The notes: generated from the letters alone by a model not told the origin. Positions 1-9,808 are shown, counted from the first letter of the stretch. The stretch: DNA of 64,000 nt from Chloroflexota bacterium (GCA_016861025.1 BOKO01000021.1:48391-112390), one strand, 5' to 3'. Made by a program: numbers and translations.

Positions 1-1169
1 TGCGAATAGGAATTGATGCACGCTTCTTGACCCATCCTCAACCTGGTGGATTCAAGACGTACACAACGAATCTGCTCAGTGCACTCAATCAAGTCGACAA
101 AGACGATGAATTTATCGTGTATCTTGATCGCCACCCAACTAAAGATGTTATGCTTCCAGATAGTTCAAACTTCACCTATCGCATCGTTGATGGAACGAGG
201 CCTATTGTTGGAATGCCCTTTCGAGAACAAGTGGGTCTGCGGTTACAGATGATCAAGGACCGGTTGGACGTGATGCACTTCCTGTGCAACACGGCAACAG
301 TTGGCCTAATGGGAAAGTATATTGTCACCCTACACGATACGATTCAATTGACGACGATGTCTGCATTGCCTGGCAACAACTCTGACTTAAGACATTGGAT
401 AATTAATGGCTACTCAAAGCAAAGTATTTTATGGGCAGTACGCAGAGCCTATCGGGTGATTACCGTCTCTGAATATGTGCGAGCTGAAATCAGTCGAACG
501 CTGGGTATTCCGATCGAACGTATCACCGTGACGCAACAGGCGCCGAACCCGATTTTTCGTCAAGCTGACGAATGCGAAAAGCAGCTTTGGCGTCAAGATG
601 TGAAACAACGCTTCGGCATTCACGGACGATTTATATTGGGGGTTGGCTATGAACCGCGTAAGAATATTCCCTTGCTAATCAATGCATTTGCACGGGTTGC
701 CGTTAACAATGCCGACCTATCTCTCGTTCTGGTGGTTGCTGAGGGATTGCAGCGCTCTACCTTTCAGCATTTGGTCGCCGAGTTGGGGTTGGCGGACCGG
801 GTTGTTGTTTTGGGCGCCATTGCACTCCTCGATCTGGTGCGTCTCTATAATCTTGCCGACTTATTTGTCTTTCCCTCTGAGCGCGAGGGTTACGGTTTGC
901 CTCCACTTGAAGCGATGGCTTGTGGATTACCTACCATTGTCATGAATATGACCTCGTTGCCGGAAGTGGTCCTTGATGGCGCTTTGTTGGTTGACGGCAA
1001 GGACATTACTGTATGGGCTGGCACAATCCAACAGGTTATCGCTGACGAAAATCTGCGCACAAGACTGCGCGAGCAAGGGTTGCGTCGTGTTGCGATGTTG
1101 AGTTGGGATCGATGCGCCGAACGAACTGTAGATGTTTACCATGCCGCTGTTTTTCATTCACCTAAGTAG
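1..1169 (+). CDS. Glycosyltransferase family 4 (GT-B), 5' end at window edge
   Basis: The frame is open from base 3 and reads RIGIDARFLTHPQPGG, the usual N-terminus of GT4 transferases. The first two bases are TG, so the ATG probably begins one base before the window (inference). The N-terminal half carries the acceptor domain with HFLCNTATVG and TLHDTIQLT. The C-terminal GT1 domain shows GVGYEPRKNIPLLINAFA, then FVFPSEREGYGLPPLEAMACGLP (about residues 285-310), the donor-nucleotide EX7E motif. It would transfer an NDP-activated sugar onto a lipid-linked glycan at the cytoplasmic face. It heads a run of polysaccharide genes. A TTG at 27 could be called as start but would remove the conserved first strand. 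The family is clear; donor and acceptor are unknown. Confidence 0.9.
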   Translation, partial: RIGIDARFLTHPQPGGFKTYTTNLLSALNQVDKDDEFIVYLDRHPTKDVMLPDSSNFTYRIVDGTRPIVGMPFREQVGLRLQMIKDRLDVMHFLCNTATVGLMGKYIVTLHDTIQLTTMSALPGNNSDLRHWIINGYSKQSILWAVRRAYRVITVSEYVRAEISRTLGIPIERITVTQQAPNPIFRQADECEKQLWRQDVKQRFGIHGRFILGVGYEPRKNIPLLINAFARVAVNNADLSLVLVVAEGLQRSTFQHLVAELGLADRVVVLGAIALLDLVRLYNLADLFVFPSEREGYGLPPLEAMACGLPTIVMNMTSLPEVVLDGALLVDGKDITVWAGTIQQVIADENLRTRLREQGLRRVAMLSWDRCAERTVDVYHAAVFHSPK

Positions 1170-1286
1170 ATGGCTATGCAATCATCAACAGTCTGCGATG
1201 GTGCATTTCAAGAAGAACCTGAAAAGATATTCGTAAATATTCGGTTCTCAATATGCGCAATGATTGCAGTAGCCAGGAGAGTGTAG

Positions 1287-2195
1287 ATGGCTGTTTTTTG
1301 TTCCACCATAATACCTACTATTGGCCGCAGCACTCTTGTGCATTCGGTCAACAGTGTGCTTACTCAAGAAGGTGTACCTGGTGGGATTGAGGTAATAGTT
1401 GTCAACGACTCTGGAAAATCGCTTCCCTACGCCGTCTGGCAGCAATCGCCAATGGTCAACGTCATCGACACTTGCCGTCGCGAGCGTTGTATCGCACGCA
1501 ACAGCGGCGCCGCCATTGCACGCGGCAAGTATCTTCATTTTTTGGATGACGACGATATCCTGCTGCCCGGCGCGCTCAGCGCGTTATGGGAACTAAGTCA
1601 ACAGAATCAAGATGCAGCGTGGCTCTATGGGAGTTACCAGACAGTTGACAACAATGGTGCGTTGGTGTCCGTCTGGCATCCCAGGCTCATGGGACATATC
1701 TTCCCACATCTGGTTGCAGGGGAGAGCATACCGTTTCAGGCGTCACTGTTGCTCAGTAGCCACTTTTTTGCTGTCGGCATGTTCGATCCGCATCCAGCGA
1801 TTCTTGGGGTGGAGGATCGAGATGTAGGGCGACGTATGGCGTTTTCGGGGCGCATTGCCTACCAACCGACCATTGTGGCACAGATTCGCATCGGTGAACA
1901 GAGCAGCACCACAAATTGGAGGACGATTGCTGAGAGTGATCGATGGGGGCGTGAAAAGGCGTTACGGTTGGAAGGTGCGACAACTTGCTTGCGCCAGTCG
2001 GCGCGATCGCCGTACTGGCGAGGGCGGGTGTTTCATGCTTATCTTGCTTCAGCTTCATGGAATCTGAAGCGGCGCGCCGGCTTCACAGCAGCGAGCCGCT
2101 TGACTGCGGCGCTTTCGTTTCTGTGGCCAGCGTGTTTCTCTGGTGATTTCTGGTCGGGTGTTCGCAGGCAGGACAGACATCTGTACCACGCATAA
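1287..2195 (+). CDS. Glycosyltransferase family 2 (GT-A)
   Basis: A 302-residue GT-A protein. It begins with a beta strand (STIIPTIGR) and a VIVVNDSG nucleotide-binding segment, followed by ARNSGAAIARGKYLHFLDDDD (about residues 70-90). This contains the DxD-type metal/nucleotide motif of family 2. The ATG is preceded by AGGAGA at 1275-1280, six bases upstream, which fixes the start. No membrane segments are seen, so it should act in the cytoplasm on a lipid-linked acceptor. It follows the GT4 gene after about 115 bases. The sugar transferred cannot be read from sequence. Confidence 0.88.
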   Translation: MAVFCSTIIPTIGRSTLVHSVNSVLTQEGVPGGIEVIVVNDSGKSLPYAVWQQSPMVNVIDTCRRERCIARNSGAAIARGKYLHFLDDDDILLPGALSALWELSQQNQDAAWLYGSYQTVDNNGALVSVWHPRLMGHIFPHLVAGESIPFQASLLLSSHFFAVGMFDPHPAILGVEDRDVGRRMAFSGRIAYQPTIVAQIRIGEQSSTTNWRTIAESDRWGREKALRLEGATTCLRQSARSPYWRGRVFHAYLASASWNLKRRAGFTAASRLTAALSFLWPACFSGDFWSGVRRQDRHLYHA

Positions 2196-2224
2196 TCTAT
2201 TCAGGGGTTTCGTCGTTTACGCAA

Positions 2225-3058
2225 ATGAGTAAGGTGAATCGCAAAGAGTCTCTCGAAAAAATCATGATAAAAGCGATTAAGCAAAAAATCCGATATACAC
2301 AGTTTGCTCTGGCAGGGGACTGGGGCGGAGCGGTTTCGCTCAACAGTCGAGATAGACTCACGGTGTTGATTACATATTACCACCCAGCGCGTATGGATCA
2401 TATTCAGGCTCAGGTCCGCAACATTTTGAGGTGCGAGTTTGTCGAGCGATTGATAGTCTCTAACCATAACCCTGCAATTCGTATTGAGGACAAAGTGCAG
2501 TCAAAAGATAAACGGCTGACACTATTGAATCAGACCGAGAGGCGCGGATGCGGTTATCGGTGGGTGGTGGCGCACGAACTCAGTCCGAAGTATCTGGTCG
2601 TGATCGATGATGATATGTTCCTGTTTCCTGGACAGATTGCGAAATTATTTAGGTGTCTAATCGATGAGCCTGAAATACCTCACGGCGTTGCAGGGATGAT
2701 TCGCGTGGGTGTTGATAGCCTCGAATATCATGAAGTGGAAGACATTGCCGTAGATTACTTGTGTGAAACATATGCGGTCACCAATCGCCAGTTGGAGCGG
2801 TATATTGAGATGAAAAAAGCAGTGGCTACAAATGACATCTTGACAGCCATGATTGACAATGCCGCAGACTTTATGGTCATCAGTCAAACCGGTAGCGCGC
2901 GACCAAAGATACATAACGTAGGTCGTCTATTCAAGTCTTCGACTTTCAAAGAGGTGGGGATTGCAGTCCATAAGCAGGCTGGGTTTGATAAAAGTCTCAT
3001 GGAAGTCGATCGTGCACTGAATGCGTTTAGTGTTCAGGATATGAGAAATCGGGATTGA
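2225..3058 (+). CDS. Putative GT-A-fold glycosyltransferase
   Basis: A 277-residue soluble protein. The N-terminal half has a strand-loop LTVLITYYHPARMDHIQAQVRNIL, then LIVSNHNP, resembling the nucleotide-binding start of GT-A enzymes. LVVIDDDMFLFPGQ (about residues 120-133) supplies an acidic DDD motif in the position expected for metal-dependent transferases. It is more divergent than its neighbours, so I infer glycosyltransferase from fold-like motifs and context. The start is uncertain: neither ATG 2225 nor in-frame ATG 2264 has a good ribosome binding site. It sits between a GT2 and a pyruvyltransferase gene. Confidence 0.6.
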   Translation: MSKVNRKESLEKIMIKAIKQKIRYTQFALAGDWGGAVSLNSRDRLTVLITYYHPARMDHIQAQVRNILRCEFVERLIVSNHNPAIRIEDKVQSKDKRLTLLNQTERRGCGYRWVVAHELSPKYLVVIDDDMFLFPGQIAKLFRCLIDEPEIPHGVAGMIRVGVDSLEYHEVEDIAVDYLCETYAVTNRQLERYIEMKKAVATNDILTAMIDNAADFMVISQTGSARPKIHNVGRLFKSSTFKEVGIAVHKQAGFDKSLMEVDRALNAFSVQDMRNRD

Positions 3059-3099
3059 CACTGACTTCCAAGAATCGAAAATGTTGATTGGAGATGTAC

Positions 3100-4473
3100 T
3101 TGCGGATTCTACTCGATCAAGCGGTTCACGATCATCGAAATGCGGGTAACAACGCTCTACTGTTAGCAGCGCTGAAAAGATTGAGATGTTTCTGGCCAGA
3201 GGCGAAATTTGAGGTCATCTCGATCGCTCCTCACCTTTGTCGCTTATTACTGCCAGGGACATATCCTGTTTCGCCTGATAACATTGGCGGAGCGGTTGCT
3301 GCACCAGGGCGCTTTCAACAGTTGATGCCCCGCCAAGTCTGGAGTCTGTTATTAGAGTCGCGAGAGATGATTCGTAATCGGACGGGAATCACAGTATCGG
3401 CTGGACAGCTACATTCATTGCTATCATCTTTACTAAAACAGGGCACAAAACATGCAGCGCAGAACGATGCCTTGAAGAGCAGCTTATCTGCGGCCCCTGA
3501 GCATTATGATCTAGTCACTGCTAAGAATGCCGGCGGGTATCCAGGTCTTGCTGCATATCATTTATATGTCGCTAGCGGCGGTGGGTATATGTGCGACGAT
3601 GACAAACGTTTTCTGATTCCAGTGTTTGATCGTCTGGCAGCGGCCGTTGCCAACGGCGTTCCGACTGTAATGGTGAGTCAAGGTGTTGGACCACTAGACG
3701 ATCCAGAATTAGTTGCTAGGGCGAAGCAAGTGCTTCCCTTTGTGGATTTTATCATGATTCGTGAGGAACGGGTGGCCCGCCCTATTTTAGATGCGATTGG
3801 GGTGCCAAGAGACAAGGTGCTTATGACAGGAGATGATGCCATTGAATTGGCATACAACGCCCATAAAAAAGAATTGGGGCAAGGAATTGGACTTAGCCTG
3901 CGCATTGCACACTATACGGCCGTTGATGAAGAGCACGTAAATCGGATTCGGCCTGTACTGCATCGCGTTGCAAGCCGATTCAGAGCAGAACTGGTTGCAG
4001 CTCCGATTGATGTGAATGAAGCGGACATGACTTATATAGAAGCGGTCATGAAGGGGTATAGCAAGGTTTCAAAGAATTGGCGCAAATATGAGTTTCCTGA
4101 GGACATTATTCGTCGCGTTGGCCGCTGCAGAGTTATGGTCAGCGGCACATTTCATGGTGCAGTGTTTGCTCTTGGTCAGGGGATACCCGTCGTTGCTCTA
4201 TCAAAATCTGTCTACCAAACGATTAAGGCGGCCGGGTTGGCGGCTGAATTCGGCGAGTCAGGTTGTCAAGTAATCGATGTAAGTGACGTCAACTTAGAGA
4301 AAAGGTTGGAGGAAGCACTGAATTTTGCGTGGTCATCGGCGGTGGATCTGCGTCCTCGTCTAATGAGAAATGCAAAACGGCAGATTGACTTGGGAAATGA
4401 TGCCTACACAAAAATCTTTGATATGGTTGAAGGAAACTCGGGGATATCAACTGGCGGCGCATCCAATTACTAG
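3100..4473 (+). CDS. Polysaccharide pyruvyl transferase family protein
   Basis: A protein of about 457 residues with the layout of the polysaccharide pyruvyl transferase family (PF04230). It shows an N-terminal LRILLDQAVHDHRNAGNNALL, a central MVSQGVGPLDDPE and FIMIREERVARPILDAIGV, and a C-terminal CRVMVSGTFHGAVFALGQGIPVVALS. The conserved SGxFHG segment is the donor-site hallmark. Members add a pyruvate ketal from phosphoenolpyruvate to a sugar of an exopolysaccharide, or act as related transferases. An in-frame stop at 3085-3087 bounds the start. TTG 3088 and ATG 3094 are possible, but TTG 3100 has GGAG at 3090-3093 with ideal six-base spacing and gives the family-like MRILLD start. Confidence 0.85.
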   Translation: MRILLDQAVHDHRNAGNNALLLAALKRLRCFWPEAKFEVISIAPHLCRLLLPGTYPVSPDNIGGAVAAPGRFQQLMPRQVWSLLLESREMIRNRTGITVSAGQLHSLLSSLLKQGTKHAAQNDALKSSLSAAPEHYDLVTAKNAGGYPGLAAYHLYVASGGGYMCDDDKRFLIPVFDRLAAAVANGVPTVMVSQGVGPLDDPELVARAKQVLPFVDFIMIREERVARPILDAIGVPRDKVLMTGDDAIELAYNAHKKELGQGIGLSLRIAHYTAVDEEHVNRIRPVLHRVASRFRAELVAAPIDVNEADMTYIEAVMKGYSKVSKNWRKYEFPEDIIRRVGRCRVMVSGTFHGAVFALGQGIPVVALSKSVYQTIKAAGLAAEFGESGCQVIDVSDVNLEKRLEEALNFAWSSAVDLRPRLMRNAKRQIDLGNDAYTKIFDMVEGNSGISTGGASNY

Positions 4474-4533
4474 AGTAGGCGCAAGCCGGGTTTGTAGCCG
4501 CAATCCAGATCCTTTAGAGAAAGGTTTCGTAGC

Positions 4534-5496
4534 ATGACGAAACACTACCAGGCACGCGTTAGCATTGGTATCCCAGTGTATAACGGTGAAGCGTATCTTG
4601 CAGAAACGCTGAAATCGATTTTGGCGCAGACCTATTCCGACTTTGAAATCGTCATTTCAGATAACGGCTCTGTGGATCACACAAAGGAAATCTGTGAAGA
4701 ATTCGCCGCCAAAGATCACCGGATTAGATATTTTCGCAACGTTGAAAATATCGGTGTCGCTCCCAATTACAATCGTGTCTTTGAGCTTTCTGGCGGTGAG
4801 TATTTTAAGTGGGCGGATTATGATGATCTCATCGCTCCTGAATTCATCGAAAAGTGTGTTGAGGTGCTAGACAACGAGCCGGGCGTCGTAGTGAGTTGTC
4901 CATCAGTGAAACTGATCGATCAGAACGGTGAAGTTATCGAAAACTACGATCCTAAACCTGACGCCAGTTCGCTCCAATCACATATTCGTTTTCGGAATCT
5001 CCTCTTGCACCATGATCACCGCATGGCGCAATTGTCAGGGCTGATGCGTAGAAGTGTGCTAGAACAAACCGTTTTGCATGGTAGTTATCCGTGTTCAGAC
5101 GAAGTTTTGATGGCAAATCTTGGTCTGTTTGGCTATTTTCATGTACTTTCCGAGCGATTGTTTCTCATTCGATTACATCCTAATCAATCGTTCCGGGGTG
5201 TACTGGCGTCTGAACGTGCGCGCGTATCTTTTTTCGATGCATCGCTAGAAGGTAAGGCAGTTCCCATCAAATGGTTGTATTTTAAGAATTGCTTGCATGC
5301 AATCAACAGCGCCCCAATCGGGTTGAAGCAGCGTGCGTTCTGTTATGCTTATATGATGCAATGGCTGACGAGGAGACAGAACTTCCGCTCTTTCGTAAAG
5401 GATATGCTCTTGTTGCTGCATGAACGCGTCCCTCTGTTCTCTCGCCTCTATGGGGAAACCGTCGCCCAGACTACCGAAAAACATCATTACCGCTAG
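4534..5496 (+). CDS. Glycosyltransferase family 2
   Basis: A 320-residue classic family 2 transferase. It shows VSIGIPVYNGEAYLAETLKSIL at residues 9-30, EIVISDNGSVDHT (nucleotide-binding Asp), NIGVAPNYNRVFELSGGEYFKWADYDD (DxD-like) and a C-terminal region with basic patches. No transmembrane helix is seen. The ATG lies eight bases after AAAGG. It ends the AT-richer opening part of the locus; the next gene has clearly more GC-ending codons. The role is cytoplasmic addition of a sugar to the repeat unit; specificity is unknown. Confidence 0.9.
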   Translation: MTKHYQARVSIGIPVYNGEAYLAETLKSILAQTYSDFEIVISDNGSVDHTKEICEEFAAKDHRIRYFRNVENIGVAPNYNRVFELSGGEYFKWADYDDLIAPEFIEKCVEVLDNEPGVVVSCPSVKLIDQNGEVIENYDPKPDASSLQSHIRFRNLLLHHDHRMAQLSGLMRRSVLEQTVLHGSYPCSDEVLMANLGLFGYFHVLSERLFLIRLHPNQSFRGVLASERARVSFFDASLEGKAVPIKWLYFKNCLHAINSAPIGLKQRAFCYAYMMQWLTRRQNFRSFVKDMLLLLHERVPLFSRLYGETVAQTTEKHHYR

Positions 5497-5520
5497 AATT
5501 CATCTGGGAGGGTGAAAATC

Positions 5521-6573
5521 ATGCGTATACTGGTAACAGGACACAAAGGTTATATTGGCGCCGTGCTCGTTCCGATGCTCTTGAAGCAAGGCTACGACGT
5601 CACCGGTCTGGATACAGACCTATACGCGCGATGTACGTTTGGCAGCGAGGCGCCCAACGTTCGCGAAGTTTACAAGGACATCCGCGACATCGAACCGGCC
5701 GATCTGGACGGTTGTGACGCCGTAATCCATCTGGCGGCGCTCTCCAATGATCCGTTGGGCAACCTGAACCCGGACCTGACCTACGCGATCAATTATCGCG
5801 CTTCGGTGAAGCTTGCCGAGCTTGCCAAACAGGCTGGCGTCACGCGCTATCTCTTTGCCTCGTCGTGCAGCACCTATGGCGCCGCCGGGGACGCCATGCT
5901 GACCGAGGACGCAGCGTTCAATCCGGTTACGCCCTATGGTCATTCCAAGGTGCTGGTGGAGCGCGACGTTTCGGCGCTGGCTGACGACAACTTTAGCCCG
6001 ACGTTTCTGCGCAACGCCACTGCCTATGGCGTGTCGCCGCGCCACCGCTTTGACATTGTCTTGAACAATCTGACAGCCTGGGCATACACCACCGGTCTGG
6101 TCTATCTCAAGAGCGATGGCTCGCCGTGGCGCCCGATTGTGCATATCGAAGATATCGCGCGCGCATTCATTGCTGTGCTCAACGCCCCGCGCGAGATGGT
6201 TCACAATCAAGCGTTCAATGTCGGCGTCAACGAGGAGAACTATCGCATTCGTGAACTAGCTGAGATCGTGCGTGAAACTGTGCCCAACTGCAGGGTGGAA
6301 TACGCGGAGGGCGCCGAACCGGACAAGCGCACCTATCGCGTCGATTTCAGCAAGATCGCCGCCACGTTGCCAGATTTCAAGCCGCAGTGGAACGCGCGCC
6401 GCGGCGCGCAGGAATTGTACGAGGCGTACCGGAGCGTGGGGGTCACCCTGGAGGAATTCGAGGGTCCGAAGTATAAACGCATCGACCATATCAAACAGCT
6501 CATTGGCGACGGTGTGCTGGACGCAGACCTGCGCTGGCGCGTGAACGCCGCTGCGCTGGTAGGACAAAGTTGA
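5521..6573 (+). CDS. NAD-dependent sugar epimerase/dehydratase (extended SDR)
   Basis: A Rossmann SDR of 350 residues. It shows RILVTGHKGYIGAVLVPMLL (GxxGxxG at the N-terminus), DLYARC with an Asp for NAD ribose, AAL-type strand (VIHLAALSNDP), SSCSTYG, and the catalytic YGHSK (Tyr-x3-Lys). PIVHIEDIARAF and NVGVNEENYRI are typical of NDP-sugar epimerases and 4,6-dehydratases. The start is ATG 5521, with GGAGG at 5508-5512; an in-frame GTG at 5512 is too close to that site. It opens a coupled cassette with a C-methyltransferase and an RmlC epimerase, so it probably generates or rearranges a keto-sugar nucleotide. The exact reaction is not decidable. Confidence 0.88.
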   Translation: MRILVTGHKGYIGAVLVPMLLKQGYDVTGLDTDLYARCTFGSEAPNVREVYKDIRDIEPADLDGCDAVIHLAALSNDPLGNLNPDLTYAINYRASVKLAELAKQAGVTRYLFASSCSTYGAAGDAMLTEDAAFNPVTPYGHSKVLVERDVSALADDNFSPTFLRNATAYGVSPRHRFDIVLNNLTAWAYTTGLVYLKSDGSPWRPIVHIEDIARAFIAVLNAPREMVHNQAFNVGVNEENYRIRELAEIVRETVPNCRVEYAEGAEPDKRTYRVDFSKIAATLPDFKPQWNARRGAQELYEAYRSVGVTLEEFEGPKYKRIDHIKQLIGDGVLDADLRWRVNAAALVGQS

Positions 6574-6582
6574 GGTCTTATT

Positions 6583-7875
6583 ATGTCTGAAATGACTACC
6601 GTGGAAAAGCCAGCCGTCAATGGGGCGAACTCTGACGGGCCGAGTTGCCGTTTCTGCGCTGCGCCATTGCACGCCACCGTCGTGGACTTGGGCATGTCGC
6701 CGCTCTGCGAGAGCTACCTGCGCAGCGATCAGCTCAATCAGATGGAGCCTTTCTATCCTCTGCATGTTTATGTATGCGAGGAATGTTTTTTGGTGCAGCT
6801 GGAGCAATATGTCAGTCCTCAACATATTTTCACCGAATACGCCTACTTTTCTTCCTACGCCGACACCTGGCTGCAGCACGCCAAACGCTACACCGAAGCA
6901 ATGATCGCTCGCTTTGGCTATGACAGCGCATCCCAGGTGGTCGAAGTGGCGAGCAATGACGGCTATCTGCTCCAATACTTTGTGGAAAAGGGTGTTCCAT
7001 CGCTCGGCGTCGAGCCGGCTGCCAATGTTGCGCGTGTGGCTATCGACAAAGGTGTGCCGACGCGCATCGAGTTCTTTGGCGCAGCCTGCGCACGCCAGAT
7101 GGCGGCGGAAGGGTTAAGCGCCGATCTACTGATCGGCAACAATGTGTTGGCGCAGGTTCCGGATCTCAACGATTTTGTGGCGGGCATGAAGATTTTGCTC
7201 AAGCCGGGCGGCGTCATCACGATGGAGTTTCCTCATCTGATGCGACTGGTGGAGGAAAATCAGTTCGACACGATTTACCATGAACACTTTTCCTACTTCA
7301 GCCTGATCACGACCGAGAAAATCTTTGCGGCGCACGGGCTGCGCATCTTCGACGTCGACGAGTTGCCCACCCATGGCGGCTCGCTGCGCATTTACGCCTG
7401 TCACACAGATGACGCCCGGCCGTTCAGTCAGCATCTGATCGACTTGCGCCAGCGTGAGCTTGCCGCCGGGGTCGCCAGCCTTACCTATTACGCCGCCTTT
7501 GAAGAGAAGGTGAAGGAGACAAAACGCAAGCTGTTGGACTTCTTGATCAACGCCAAACGGGAAGGCAAGTGCGTGGTGGGTTATGGGGCGCCGGGTAAAG
7601 GCAACACCTTGCTCAATTATTGTGGTATTCGCACAGACTTTCTTGACTTCACCGTCGACCGCAACCCTTACAAACAGGGGATGTATCTGCCAGGGACGCA
7701 CATCCCAATCCGGCATCCTGACCAGATTCGCGAGGCCAGACCGGATTTCGTGGTGATTCTGCCGTGGAATTTCAAGGAAGAGATCATGCGCCAGCTTGCC
7801 TATATCGGCGAGTGGGGTGGACAATTTGTTGTGCCAATTCCTGAGACGCGCGTCTATCAGCCGGAGTACGCATGA
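6583..7875 (+). CDS. NDP-sugar C-methyltransferase
   Basis: A 430-residue protein with the three-part architecture of sugar C-methyltransferases (TylC3/NovU type). The N-terminal zinc module has CRFC at residues 22-25 and CEECF about 40 residues later. A central SAM-binding Rossmann domain follows (VVEVASNDGYLLQYF, then SLGVEPAANVA). The C-terminal domain has VVGYGAPGKGNTLLNY. These enzymes put a methyl branch on C3 (or C5) of a 4-keto-dTDP/NDP-sugar. That fits its position between an epimerase/dehydratase and a 3,5-epimerase. The stop overlaps the next start (ATGA at 7872), indicating translational coupling. Confidence 0.9.
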   Translation: MSEMTTVEKPAVNGANSDGPSCRFCAAPLHATVVDLGMSPLCESYLRSDQLNQMEPFYPLHVYVCEECFLVQLEQYVSPQHIFTEYAYFSSYADTWLQHAKRYTEAMIARFGYDSASQVVEVASNDGYLLQYFVEKGVPSLGVEPAANVARVAIDKGVPTRIEFFGAACARQMAAEGLSADLLIGNNVLAQVPDLNDFVAGMKILLKPGGVITMEFPHLMRLVEENQFDTIYHEHFSYFSLITTEKIFAAHGLRIFDVDELPTHGGSLRIYACHTDDARPFSQHLIDLRQRELAAGVASLTYYAAFEEKVKETKRKLLDFLINAKREGKCVVGYGAPGKGNTLLNYCGIRTDFLDFTVDRNPYKQGMYLPGTHIPIRHPDQIREARPDFVVILPWNFKEEIMRQLAYIGEWGGQFVVPIPETRVYQPEYA

Positions 7876-8462
7876 ACTTTATCAAGACGGCGTTGCCTGG
7901 CGTAGTCATCGTTGCGCCTGAGTTGAAAGGAGACGAACGCGGTTTCTTTGCCCGCACCTGGTGTGCACAGGAGTTTGCAGCGCATGGGCTAACAGCGCGG
8001 ATCGCCCAATGCAACCTCTCCTACAACCACACGAGCGGGACCGTGCGCGGGCTGCACTATCAGGCGCCGCCAGCGGCTGAGGAGAAGCTGGTGCGCGTTG
8101 TGCGTGGGGCCATCTTCGACGTGGCCGTCGATCTGCGCCCCGATTCGCCGACTTTTCTACAATGGGTTGGCGTTGAACTGACCGCCGACAACCGACAGGC
8201 GCTCTATGTGCCCAAAGGCTGTGCGCACGGATTCCAGACGCTGACGGACGATGCCGAGCTTTTCTATCAGATGTCGGAATTCTACGCCCCAGCGTTGGCT
8301 TGCGGCGTACGCTGGAATGACCCGCTCTTTGCGATTGCATGGCCGCTGCCGGTGCAGGTTATTTCAGAACGCGATGCGAACTATCCTGATTGTACATCGG
8401 GCAGTTTCGACGCGTTGCGCAGTAATCAGTTGTCGCCGACCACCGATGAGGGAGAGAGATGA
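7872..8462 (+). CDS. rfbC: dTDP-4-dehydrorhamnose 3,5-epimerase family
   Basis: A 196-residue cupin. It shows GVVIVAPELKGDERGFFARTW, QCNLSYNHTSGTVRGLHYQAPP (catalytic His62 region), VDLRPDSPTFLQWVGVEL and LYVPKGCAHGFQTL, all in RmlC order and at family length. RmlC epimerises C3 and C5 of a 4-keto-6-deoxy NDP-hexose; next to a C-methyltransferase the substrate may be a branched keto-sugar. The N-terminal RTW replaces the common RxF/Y set, so a single-carbon epimerase or a non-dTDP substrate is possible. It overlaps both neighbours by four bases (ATGA), a tight translational cassette. Confidence 0.88.
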   Translation: MNFIKTALPGVVIVAPELKGDERGFFARTWCAQEFAAHGLTARIAQCNLSYNHTSGTVRGLHYQAPPAAEEKLVRVVRGAIFDVAVDLRPDSPTFLQWVGVELTADNRQALYVPKGCAHGFQTLTDDAELFYQMSEFYAPALACGVRWNDPLFAIAWPLPVQVISERDANYPDCTSGSFDALRSNQLSPTTDEGER

Positions 8463-9757
8463 CCGAATTGCTGTCTCCAGATGACATTGGCGTGGAGATG
8501 CATCACCTGATTCGCGAGTTATATCCGATCTGCCGCAGCATCACGGGCGATGGTGTGCGGCAGACGTTGCGCATTGTGCAGCAACACATTCCGCTCGTCA
8601 TCCACGAGGTGCCAACCGGTGTGCAACTCTTCGACTGGACGACGCCGCGCGAATGGAATGTGCACGACGCCTATGTGGCGAATGTTCATGGCGAACGCGT
8701 GATCGACTTTCGCGCCTCTAATCTGCATCTGCTCAACTACAGCACGCCGTTGAGAGCGCGGGTGTCGCGCGAGGAATTGCACGCGCATCTCTTTACGTTG
8801 CCAGAACAGCCAGATCTCATTCCCTATCGCACCTCCTATTACACCGAACGTTGGGGGTTTTGCGTCAGTCACGCGCAGGCTGCGCAACTCACCGATCCGT
8901 ACTACGATGTTGTCATCGATGCATCACTCGAAGTCGGACACCTGACTTACGGTGAACTGGTGATTCCCGGTGCAAGCCAGGACGAAGTGTTCTTCTCAAC
9001 GCACTGCTGCCATCCTTCGTTGTGTAACGATAATCTTTCCGGGATCGCTCTCTGCACCTGGCTGGCGAAATATATTGCCTTCCTCTCTACGCGGCGCTAC
9101 ACCTATCGCTTTGTGTTTATTCCTGGCACAATCGGAGCGATCGCCTGGCTGGCGCTGCATGAGGCTGAAACAATGCACATTCGTCATGGTCTGGTGGTGG
9201 CGTGTGTAGGCGACCCAGGCTCGCTGCATTATAAGAAGAGTCGACGAGGCGACGCCGAGATCGATCGGGTAGTGCAACATGTGCTGCGTTGGTCTGGCGC
9301 CGCCTACGCAGTGCGCGACTTCTCGCCTTATGGCTACGATGAGCGCCAGTACTGTTCGCCGGGCTTTAATTTGCCGGTGGGTAGCCTCACGCGTACGCCG
9401 CATGGCTGCTACCCGGAATATCATACTTCCGCCGATGATCTGACGCTGGTGCAGCCCCCTTATCTGGCTGATTCGCTGCAGAAGTATATCCAGGTTGTCG
9501 AGACGTTGGAGCATAATCGACGCTATCTCAATCTGAACCCAAAATGCGAACCACAGCTAGGGCGGCGCGGGCTGTATAGCGCGTTAGGGGGGCGTAAACA
9601 TGCGGGGTCCGCCGAACTCGCAATGCTCTGGGTGCTGAACCTGTCAGATGGCGAACACACCTTGCTCGACATCGCCGAGCGCGCCAATCTTCCCTTCGAT
9701 GATGTGTTTGTTGCAGCGCAGTTGCTGGTCGAGCATGACCTCTTGCGCGAGGTCTAG
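8459..9757 (+). CDS. DUF4910 / aminopeptidase-like protein of polysaccharide loci
   Basis: A 432-residue protein matching the DUF4910/aminopeptidase-like family found in many O-antigen clusters. MHHLIRELYPICRSITGDGVRQTL is the typical N-terminus. A zinc-peptidase-like STHCCHPSLCNDNLSG (His182, His185, Asp190) resembles M28 metal ligands. PVGSLTRTPHGCYPEYHTSADD is the second metal region. A winged-helix-like tail (LLDIAERANLPFDDVFVAAQLL) ends it. Its reaction in glycan synthesis is not established to my knowledge; an amide hydrolase acting on an acylated amino sugar is one possibility (inference). The start ATG overlaps the rfbC stop. No signal peptide, so cytoplasmic. Confidence 0.8.
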   Translation: MTELLSPDDIGVEMHHLIRELYPICRSITGDGVRQTLRIVQQHIPLVIHEVPTGVQLFDWTTPREWNVHDAYVANVHGERVIDFRASNLHLLNYSTPLRARVSREELHAHLFTLPEQPDLIPYRTSYYTERWGFCVSHAQAAQLTDPYYDVVIDASLEVGHLTYGELVIPGASQDEVFFSTHCCHPSLCNDNLSGIALCTWLAKYIAFLSTRRYTYRFVFIPGTIGAIAWLALHEAETMHIRHGLVVACVGDPGSLHYKKSRRGDAEIDRVVQHVLRWSGAAYAVRDFSPYGYDERQYCSPGFNLPVGSLTRTPHGCYPEYHTSADDLTLVQPPYLADSLQKYIQVVETLEHNRRYLNLNPKCEPQLGRRGLYSALGGRKHAGSAELAMLWVLNLSDGEHTLLDIAERANLPFDDVFVAAQLLVEHDLLREV

Positions 9758-9808
9758 ACGACGGCAAGGCAGTCCGTCAGAGTCTTTTCACTGAAATTGA
9801 GGTTCATT